Shown one piece after another: positions 1-5,069 of a stretch of DNA of 5,907 nucleotides. Position numbers and translations under genes: made by a program. Each line of letters starts with the position of its first letter. Positions within the stretch are counted from its first letter, which is position 1. The notes below the pieces were generated by a model. It was not told the origin of the DNA and made no database searches. It was given only the letters and a program-made list of their open reading frames with translations. The stretch comes from Actinomycetota bacterium (lineage in GTDB: Bacteria; Actinomycetota; Thermoleophilia; Miltoncostaeales; Miltoncostaeaceae): the NCBI GenBank assembly GCA_947451735.1, contig CANGAY010000056.1, positions 1-5,907 of the forward strand. The letters are read 5' to 3'.

Positions 1-854
1 GCGTGGAGGGCATGCTCGGCCGCGCATTCGCCGACCGACGCGACCGCGTGGTGCTGGCCACCAGGGTGGGCTACGACTGGCGCAACGCCGAGCCGACGGG
101 GCGCGGACGGCGGGCCATGGCGCAGGACTTCCGCCCCGAGGCCATCCGTGCGGCGGTGGAGGACAGCCTCAGGCGCCTGGGCGGCGGCGTCATCGACATC
201 TGCGAGTTGCACCACGCCCCGCGCCGCGTGCTCACCGACGAGGCCGTGCTCGACACGCTCGACGCCCTGGTGGCCGAGGGCAAGGTGCGCGCCTTCGGCG
301 CCGCAATCCCCGAGGGCGCACGCCCGGGGGACGGCCGACGGCTCATCAGGACGAAGCGCATGCCGCTGCTCGACGTGGAGATGAGCATCCTCGATCACGA
401 CCCGGGCGCGGAACTCGCCGGGCTCGCGCATGCCGCCGGGGCCTGCGTCATCGCACGCCGGCCGCTCGCGTGGGGGCTACTGGAGGGCAAGTACACGACC
501 CAGAGCACCTTCCCGCCCGCCGATCCACGGGCGCACCTCGATCGCGAGTGGCTGCAGGAGGGGCTGCGCCGCGTCGACACGCTGGCGTTCCTGGCCGACG
601 GCCGCGAGTGGACCCTCGCGCAGGCGTCACTGCGCTGGGTGCTCGACCGGCCCGGCGTGGCATCGGTGATCGCCCAGGTGCACTCCGAGGATCAGCTCGA
701 CGAGTTCGTCAAGGCGCCTGATCTGCCGGCACTCGGTGAGGCCGACGCCGCCCGCATCGAGGCACTCATCGAATCGGGGTTCATCCCGGCCCCTGAGCCT
801 GAGGCCGAGGCCGACGCGGCAGCCGACGACGCGGTGGTTACTGCAGCGGTGTGA
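1..854 (+). CDS. Aldo/keto reductase family protein, 5' end cut off by the window edge
   Basis: The protein is the C-terminal 283 residues of an aldo/keto reductase, an NAD(P)H-dependent (alpha/beta)8-barrel oxidoreductase of the cytoplasm. The first full codon is at base 3. The GTG there is not a credible start, because residues 2-24 (EGMLGRAF...RDRVVLATRVGY) match the middle of the barrel, so the first ~60 residues, with the catalytic Asp and Tyr, lie outside. Family marks are a sheet-helix stretch ending DICELHH (residues 65-71; His70 fits the catalytic His), PLAWGLLEGKY at 154-164, and the cofactor-binding end LAQASLRWVLDRPGVASVI at 205-223. The catalytic Lys position, normally ATK, reads ATR (Arg21). 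An acidic Ala/Glu/Asp tail of about 20 residues follows the fold and is not part of the family core. The substrate cannot be told. The last 17 bases overlap the convergent gene. Confidence 0.88.
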   Translation, partial: VEGMLGRAFADRRDRVVLATRVGYDWRNAEPTGRGRRAMAQDFRPEAIRAAVEDSLRRLGGGVIDICELHHAPRRVLTDEAVLDTLDALVAEGKVRAFGAAIPEGARPGDGRRLIRTKRMPLLDVEMSILDHDPGAELAGLAHAAGACVIARRPLAWGLLEGKYTTQSTFPPADPRAHLDREWLQEGLRRVDTLAFLADGREWTLAQASLRWVLDRPGVASVIAQVHSEDQLDEFVKAPDLPALGEADAARIEALIESGFIPAPEPEAEADAAADDAVVTAAV

Positions 855-1509
855 CGTGGAGGGCGGTGATCTCGTCCGCCCCCTCCCCGATCTGCTCCAT
901 GCCTCCCGCCAGCACGCTGCGGAGTGCGTCGGCGAGCCCGGCGGCCGCGGCCGCGTTCTCGGCCGCACCCAGTGCACGCACCAGATCGGCGTCGAGGGAG
1001 TCCTGACGCCCCACCAGGGGCTCTGTGGCACCCACGAACGACGCGTACGCGGCCCGCGCGCGGTCCTGGCGGCCAATGGCGTCGTCGAGCGCCACCAGTG
1101 AGGCGACCGCGCGCTGGGGGTCGTCCGCCCAGTCGGCCAGGTGCGCCGCGGCCTCGGCGGCCCGCACCAGGGCGTCGTACGCCACCTGCATGTCGGCGCT
1201 CCACGGATCCAGAGCGGCAGCGGCGGGGGCCAGCGCCCGCAGCGCCTGCGCGTCAATGAGCGCCTCGGCGCTCTCCAGCAGCAGGCAGGCACGCGCCACC
1301 TCATCAACGCGGGCGAGCGACTCCTCGGGCTCCAGATCGGCACGCAGGCACAGGAATGCCGGCCCCTCCAGCGCCACCAGATACCAGCGGCCATCGGGGC
1401 CCGGCTCCACGATGCGTGCGCCACCCGGCGCCGTCCCCGCAATGCCTGCCGCAGCCTCGGCCGCAGCGCTCAGTTCACGCACCAGGCGGTCAACCACGTC
1501 GCCGCTCAC
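838..1509 (-). CDS. Unrecognised Ala-rich protein, 223 aa
   Basis: I do not recognise this protein. It starts at a GTG (complement of 1507-1509) with an AGGGGG stretch five bases upstream, and ends in TAA. Residues about 33-60 hold a probable beta hairpin (ARIVEPGPDGRWYLVALEGPA then FLCLRADLEP). The rest looks helical and very rich in Ala, Leu, Asp and Glu, including a likely amphipathic helix near the end (LVRALGAAENAAAAAGLADALRSVL). There is no signal peptide, membrane segment or Cys/His metal motif. The codon pattern fits a real gene: the reading frame is open for its whole length and the protein has a balanced acidic composition, unlike the Arg/Pro-rich shadow frames across it. It is head-to-head with the Nudix gene (38-bp gap) and overlaps the aldo/keto reductase 3' end by 17 bp. 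It is a cytoplasmic protein of unknown role. Confidence 0.72.
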   Translation of the reverse strand: MSGDVVDRLVRELSAAAEAAAGIAGTAPGGARIVEPGPDGRWYLVALEGPAFLCLRADLEPEESLARVDEVARACLLLESAEALIDAQALRALAPAAAALDPWSADMQVAYDALVRAAEAAAHLADWADDPQRAVASLVALDDAIGRQDRARAAYASFVGATEPLVGRQDSLDADLVRALGAAENAAAAAGLADALRSVLAGGMEQIGEGADEITALHVTPLQ

Positions 1510-1514
1510 GCCTG

Positions 1515-1520
1515 CCCCCT
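1515..1520 (-). promoter_or_regulatory. Probable ribosome binding site of the 223-aa protein
   Basis: Read on the minus strand this is AGGGGG, five bases before the GTG at 1509. It is an imperfect but purine-rich Shine-Dalgarno match, and it supports the GTG as the start. No good -10 box for this gene is visible in the 38-bp gap. Confidence 0.45.
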
Positions 1521-1533
1521 GCCACGTCGCGCG

Positions 1534-1539
1534 TACACT
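1534..1539 (+). promoter_or_regulatory. Candidate -10 box (TACACT) just upstream of the Nudix gene
   Basis: TACACT fits TAnnnT and ends eight bases before the GTG at 1548. No Shine-Dalgarno sequence lies in front of that GTG. This is the arrangement seen when transcription begins at or next to the start codon (leaderless mRNA), which is common in actinobacteria. No convincing -35 box lies 16-18 bases upstream, so the call rests on the -10 box and spacing alone. Confidence 0.4.
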
Positions 1540-1547
1540 CGCCCACC

Positions 1548-2141
1548 GTGCCGTCCCTCACCGTGCCCACCGCCGCCGAACTGGCCACGATCCTGCCGCC
1601 GGTGCTGGCATCCCGCGACCGCACCGACCTCACCGGCGGGGGCGATCTGGCGGGCGTGCTCATCGTGCTGTTCGACCACGCGGGGCAGTCGCACCTGGTG
1701 CTGACCAAGCGCACCGAGTACCCCGGGCATCACTCGGGCGAGGTGTCGCTGCCGGGGGGCCGCCACGAGGCGTCCGACCCCGACCTGCGGGCCACGGCGC
1801 TGCGCGAGACCCACGAGGAGGTGGGAATCGCACCGGCCACGCTGCAGACGCTGGGTCCGCTGGACGACGTTGAGACCCGTGTGAGCGGGTTCACCGTGCA
1901 GCCGTGGGTTGCGCACCACCCCGGAGGCCGACCGGTGATGACGCCCGACCCCGGCGAGGTGGCGCGGGTGATGGAGGTGCCGCTGGCGGACCTGCTGGCG
2001 GCCGATCAACTTCTGCCGCCCGACCCGCAGTTCGGCGTGCTGCGGTACCCGCTGCTGGGCGAGGACGTGTGGGGCCTCACCGCGCGCATACTGCGCACGT
2101 TCCTCGAGATCATGCGGGACTCCACGGCCCCCGGCGCCTAG
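1548..2141 (+). CDS. Nudix hydrolase, NudL/CoA pyrophosphatase type
   Basis: This is a predicted 197-aa cytoplasmic enzyme that would hydrolyse coenzyme A or CoA derivatives to 3',5'-ADP and phosphopantetheine. The UPF0035-type signature, close to LLTxR...H.G.V.FPGG, reads LVLTKRTEYPGHHSGEVSLPGG at residues 50-71. The Nudix box follows at 71-94, with R86-E87-x-x-E90-E91-V-G-I supplying the metal-binding glutamates. The C-terminal half keeps family features: a hydrophobic strand FTVQPWVAH, EVARVMEVPLADLL, and VWGLTARILRTFLE. Length matches the ~190-aa family norm. The frame stays open upstream to base 1356, but that extension is Pro/Arg-rich shadow of the opposite gene, so the GTG at 1548 is preferred; GTG 1563 is an alternative. 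The gene ends tail-to-tail with the 86-aa gene, sharing a CTAG. The CoA substrate is inferred from family membership; other nucleotide diphosphates remain possible. Confidence 0.87.
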   Translation: MPSLTVPTAAELATILPPVLASRDRTDLTGGGDLAGVLIVLFDHAGQSHLVLTKRTEYPGHHSGEVSLPGGRHEASDPDLRATALRETHEEVGIAPATLQTLGPLDDVETRVSGFTVQPWVAHHPGGRPVMTPDPGEVARVMEVPLADLLAADQLLPPDPQFGVLRYPLLGEDVWGLTARILRTFLEIMRDSTAPGA

Positions 2142-2398
2142 CGGTCGACGTCGAGCGACGGGCGGGGCGGCAGGTCGATGTCGCCGGCGGGGCCGCACTG
2201 GCCGTCCACCGCCAGCGCCTCCAGCCGGGCCACCTGGGCCTCGATGCCGGCGCGGCGCGGGTGAGCCTCGGGCAGCGCGTCGGCATATGCACGTACGCGG
2301 TCGCGGATCTGCAGCGCGAAGTGCGGCGTGGCCGCGCCCACCAGGCGCGCCAGTTCGTCCTCAGACGGGATTCCGTAGTCGTGCTCGAGGATCGTCAT
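2138..2398 (-). CDS. Unrecognised small protein, 86 aa
   Basis: I do not recognise this protein. It begins MTILEHDYGIPSEDELARL at an ATG (complement of 2396-2398) and ends in a TAG that overlaps the Nudix stop. The frame is open upstream to 2491, but that part overlaps the nuclease gene and is Arg-rich, so the internal ATG is chosen. The visible parts are a short acidic N-terminus, two probable amphipathic helices (about residues 14-43 and 47-66) and a Pro-rich acidic tail (GDIDLPPRPSLDVDR). There is one Cys, in GQCGP, and no signal peptide or membrane segment. It lies 34 bp downstream of the nuclease on the same strand and could be read through from it, but it also has its own good candidate promoter. 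No Shine-Dalgarno site precedes the ATG, which would suit a leaderless message. It is probably a soluble cytoplasmic protein. Confidence 0.7.
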   Translation of the reverse strand: MTILEHDYGIPSEDELARLVGAATPHFALQIRDRVRAYADALPEAHPRRAGIEAQVARLEALAVDGQCGPAGDIDLPPRPSLDVDR

Positions 2399-2406
2399 CG
2401 GGGTGG

Positions 2407-2436
2407 ATCGTAGACGCGCATACGGGCGCGTGTCAG
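2407..2436 (-). promoter_or_regulatory. Sigma70-like promoter for the 86-aa gene
   Basis: On the minus strand a -35 box CTGACA (complement of 2431-2436, five of six matches to TTGACA) is followed after 18 bases by a -10 box TACGAT (complement of 2407-2412, four of six, fits TAnnnT). The -10 box ends eight bases before the ATG, so the transcript would be leaderless or nearly so. The -35 box overlaps the nuclease stop codon. Confidence 0.5.
2414..2431. repeat. Perfect 6-bp inverted repeat between the -35 and -10 boxes
   Basis: ACGCGC at 2414-2419 and GCGCGT at 2426-2431 are exact reverse complements separated by six bases. The repeat fills the spacer of the candidate promoter, the position of a classic operator. 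It could also be a small hairpin after the nuclease stop, but there is no U-tract, so an intrinsic terminator is unlikely. In sequence this GC-rich a chance match is possible. Confidence 0.4.
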
Positions 2437-2963
2437 GGCGTGCCGTACGGCGGCCCGCCCTCAAGCGGCCCCCACTGGCCGCGGTGGGCATTGCGGGCCT
2501 CCTGCTCGAGGCGGTCGAAGAGGTCCTTGTGCAAGGTGTTGGGCGCGAAGGCGAACGACTCCGCGTAGCCCCCGCGCATGAGTTCGGCGTTCACCATCAC
2601 GTCGCCCACATACACATACGCCAGCAGGCGCCCATATGCGTCGCGATCCTCCCGATCGGTCACCAGACGAACCTCGCGCCCCTGTACCAGCGCCCGGTTG
2701 GCCGCCGCGGCCCGGGCCGCGAAGCGCTCCACGGGCTTGCGGGGGTGATGCAGCTCGGGCGTGTCGATTCCGAGGTACCGCACCGTGCCGACGCCCTCCA
2801 CCACGATGGTGTCGCCATCCAGCACGTGCAGCACCCGCCCGACGCGCGTGGGACCACTCGGCGTGAGGGCGCACCCGCATGTCACAAGTGTCAGGATCAT
2901 GGCTCCACATGCGGCAATCCGTGCCCTCCGTACCCCCCGAAGGGCCCTCCGCTCGGCTACCAT
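2433..2963 (-). CDS. Exported thermonuclease-family (SNase-like) nuclease, probable lipoprotein
   Basis: This is a 176-aa protein with an N-terminal export signal and a staphylococcal-nuclease fold, predicted to cut DNA or RNA outside the cytoplasm in a Ca2+-dependent way. The N-terminus has many Arg, then a hydrophobic stretch (about residues 16-28) ending LVTCGC. Cys31 preceded by Gly fits a relaxed lipobox. The mature part is about 145 residues, the size of the classic nuclease. All catalytic residues are visible: D49 and D51 (LDGDT), R62, D67 and E70 (VRYLGIDTPE), and R112 (DAYGRLLAYVYV). The frame is open to 3047, but the ATG at 2963 gives the best signal peptide; ATG 2900 would remove its basic part. 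No clear Shine-Dalgarno site precedes it. It is head-to-head with pafBC (32-bp gap), with the 86-aa gene 34 bp downstream. Family membership is firm; lipid anchoring is less so. Confidence 0.88.
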   Translation of the reverse strand: MVAERRALRGVRRARIAACGAMILTLVTCGCALTPSGPTRVGRVLHVLDGDTIVVEGVGTVRYLGIDTPELHHPRKPVERFAARAAAANRALVQGREVRLVTDREDRDAYGRLLAYVYVGDVMVNAELMRGGYAESFAFAPNTLHKDLFDRLEQEARNAHRGQWGPLEGGPPYGTP

Positions 2964-2981
2964 GACCCGAGCGCCGCGACT

Positions 2982-2987
2982 GGAGGA
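2982..2987 (+). promoter_or_regulatory. Ribosome binding site of pafBC
   Basis: GGAGGA lies eight bases before the GTG at 2996. It is the strongest Shine-Dalgarno match seen in front of any gene here, and it fixes the pafBC start. Confidence 0.8.
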
Positions 2988-2995
2988 ACGGCCGA

Positions 2996-5062
2996 GTGGC
3001 CCAGAGGGACGACGACAAGCTTGTGCGGCAGCTTTCGCTGGTCGCATTCCTCATGGCGCAGCAGCGCCCCGTGACCGCCGAGGAGATCCACGAGGCGGTC
3101 GAGGGCTACGGCGGCATGAGCGAGCAGGCGTTCCTGCGGCGCTTCTACTCCGACCGTTCCGAACTGGAGGGCGTGGGCCTCAAGCTGGCCGTCGAGCGCC
3201 CCAGCGACGATCCGTTCCAGGGCGACCTGTACGCCATGCCGCCCGAGAACTACTACCTGCCCCCCATCCAGTTCGATGAGGGCGAGCTCTCGGCGCTGCA
3301 CACCAGCCTGTACCTGCTGGAGGGGCAGTTCGCGTACGCCGAGCCCCTGCGCCTGGCCCTGCAGCACCTCACGCTGGGCCGCCCGAGCCCCCTCGACGAC
3401 CACGCGGCCCGCACGGTGGCCGTCAACCTGCTGGGCAGCCGCCACACGGCCGAGGTGTCGAGCCACCTCATCAAGATCGAGTCGGCCATCAGCCGCCGCA
3501 AGACCATCCGCTTCAGGTACTACTCGATCGGCCGCGACGACCGCAGCGACCGCGAGGTGGACCCCTATTCGCTGCTCTACATGGCGGGCAACTGGTACCT
3601 GGTCGGCTTCGCGCACGACCGCGAGGACCTGCGCTGCTTCCGCCTGTCGCGCATCGAGGGGCGCATCACCTTCAAGACCCGGGCCGAGCACGACTTCCCG
3701 CCGCCCAGCGAGGTGGACCTGTCGCGGTACCGCGACCGGGCGCCGTGGCAGCTGGCCGACACCACCGAGACTGCCGTCATCGATCTGTCGCCCACCATCG
3801 CGTGGTGGGTGGACCAGATGTTCGGTGCGCACGGCGAGTACGAGGAGCGCGCGGACGGGTCGGCGGTGTTCCGCACCGAATACGGCGGCGGCCGCGAGAT
3901 CATCTCGTGGGTGCTCGGCCTGGGTGCCGAGGCCGAGGTGCTCGAACCGGCATCGCTGCGTGAGGCCACGATGGCCGCGCTCGAGACGGTGCGCAGCCGC
4001 CACGCGGCCAAGCCGGGCCGCAAGAAGAAGCCCCTGCCACGCTCGGCCGACGACGTCGTGGTTGAGGAGACCCTGTCCGACGACCCCGCCGACCGCGTGG
4101 TGCCCGTGGAGCGCATCTCGCGCCTGCTGGCGGCCTGCGGGCGGTCGTACGAGGCCGAGGTGCCATGCGCCGAGATCAGGTCTGAACTCAACCTCACCCA
4201 GGATGCCCTGGAGGAGGATCTGGAGCTGCTCAACCTCATCAACTTCGGTGGCGGTTGCTACGCCGTGTTCGCGCAGGTCGAGGGCGACGTGGTGTTCGTG
4301 CAGAAGGAGGTCTACGGCGACCAGTTCGCACGGCCCGCGCGCCTCTCGCCGCTGGAGGCCAAGGCACTGCTGTGGGCGCTCGACTTCGTGGGGGGCCGCC
4401 TGCCGTTGGTGGACCAGAAGGAACTGGCGTCGGCCCGCCGCAAGATCGAGTCGGCCGTGGGCCAGGAGAGCACCACGGGCGTCGAACTGGGGCACGTGCA
4501 GACGGCCAGCGAGGCCGTGGGCGCCGCCATCACCCAGGCCGTGCGCGAAGAGCGCCTGCTCGAGATCGAGTACTGGACCGAGTCGCGCGGCAAGATCACC
4601 AAGCGCACCATCGAGCCCCACATGCTCATGAACTCGCGTGATGCCTGGTACCTGGTGGCCCACTGCCGCCGCGCCGGCGAGCAGCGCACGTTCCGGCTCG
4701 ACCGCATTCGTGGCGCCAGCGTGCTGGACGAGCACTTCGAGCGCCGTGCCGAGGTGGAGGCCGTGCCGTACCAGCCGTGGGGTTCGCCCGCGCGCACCGA
4801 GACCATGGCCCAGAGCGCATCGGTGTGGTGCAGCCACGCCATCGCGCGATGGCTCGCCGAGGAGCACCCGTCGGCGGAGCGGTTCTCCGACCGGTCCATC
4901 CTCGTGGAGATCCCGTACGCCAGCGAGGAATGGCTGGTGAAGGAGATCACCAAGCACGGCGGCGAGGCCGTGCTGTTCGAGCCGGTGGCCCTGCGCGCCA
5001 CGGTCGCCGAGCACGCCGAGCGCGTCATCGAGCGCTACGCCGCAGCCCCCGCCCGCCGCTAG
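2996..5062 (+). CDS. pafBC: Fused PafB-PafC (PafBC) WYL-domain transcriptional regulator
   Basis: This 688-aa protein is two tandem copies of the layout winged-helix DNA-binding domain, WYL domain, WCX domain. In mycobacteria separate PafB and PafC proteins form a heterodimer that activates the LexA-independent DNA-damage genes; Arthrobacter has a natural fusion like this one. Copy one has a helix-turn-helix at about residues 13-65 (LSLVAFLMA...FLRRFYSDRSEL), the WYL motif at 200-202 (NWYLVGF) and WCX at about 258-332. A basic linker (GRKKK, 341-345) and an acidic stretch join the copies. Copy two has its winged helix from about 368 to 420, WYL at 551-553 (AWYLVAH) and WCX at about 603-683. 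The GTG start has a good Shine-Dalgarno site. No Pup, Pup ligase, proteasome or Tat genes appear next to it. WYL domains are thought to sense a ligand, possibly nucleic acid. It could be another double-WYL regulator, but length and order favour PafBC. Confidence 0.88.
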   Translation: MAQRDDDKLVRQLSLVAFLMAQQRPVTAEEIHEAVEGYGGMSEQAFLRRFYSDRSELEGVGLKLAVERPSDDPFQGDLYAMPPENYYLPPIQFDEGELSALHTSLYLLEGQFAYAEPLRLALQHLTLGRPSPLDDHAARTVAVNLLGSRHTAEVSSHLIKIESAISRRKTIRFRYYSIGRDDRSDREVDPYSLLYMAGNWYLVGFAHDREDLRCFRLSRIEGRITFKTRAEHDFPPPSEVDLSRYRDRAPWQLADTTETAVIDLSPTIAWWVDQMFGAHGEYEERADGSAVFRTEYGGGREIISWVLGLGAEAEVLEPASLREATMAALETVRSRHAAKPGRKKKPLPRSADDVVVEETLSDDPADRVVPVERISRLLAACGRSYEAEVPCAEIRSELNLTQDALEEDLELLNLINFGGGCYAVFAQVEGDVVFVQKEVYGDQFARPARLSPLEAKALLWALDFVGGRLPLVDQKELASARRKIESAVGQESTTGVELGHVQTASEAVGAAITQAVREERLLEIEYWTESRGKITKRTIEPHMLMNSRDAWYLVAHCRRAGEQRTFRLDRIRGASVLDEHFERRAEVEAVPYQPWGSPARTETMAQSASVWCSHAIARWLAEEHPSAERFSDRSILVEIPYASEEWLVKEITKHGGEAVLFEPVALRATVAEHAERVIERYAAAPARR

Positions 5063-5069
5063 CCCCACC

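Noticed and set aside
627..1442. 271-aa minus-strand frame across the reductase and the 223-aa gene
   Set aside because: It is dominated by Arg and Trp, overlaps two better-supported genes, and shows no domain.
1356..1547. Upstream extension of the Nudix frame
   Set aside because: The 64 extra residues are Pro/Arg/Gln-rich, overlap the 223-aa gene and do not belong to the Nudix fold; the GTG at 1548 gives the family length.
2145..2154. Perfect 10-bp palindrome TCGACGTCGA near the Nudix/86-aa junction
   Set aside because: It lies in coding sequence of the 86-aa gene, is built of Asp/Val codons, has no U-tract, and such palindromes arise often in GC-rich DNA, so it is not called as a terminator or operator.
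2881..2910. GTCACAAGTGTCAGG as a possible PafBC/RecA-NDp promoter element
   Set aside because: It only loosely resembles the mycobacterial element, lacks a TAnnnT box at the proper distance, and lies inside the nuclease signal-peptide coding region.
3276..4631. 451-aa open frame on the + strand inside pafBC
   Set aside because: Its Arg/Ser/Pro/Cys-rich composition is typical of an out-of-frame reading of a GC-rich gene, and pafBC is well supported in the other frame.
5063..5069. Terminator between pafBC and dprA
   Set aside because: Only seven C-rich bases separate the stops, and no stem with a T-run is visible on either strand.
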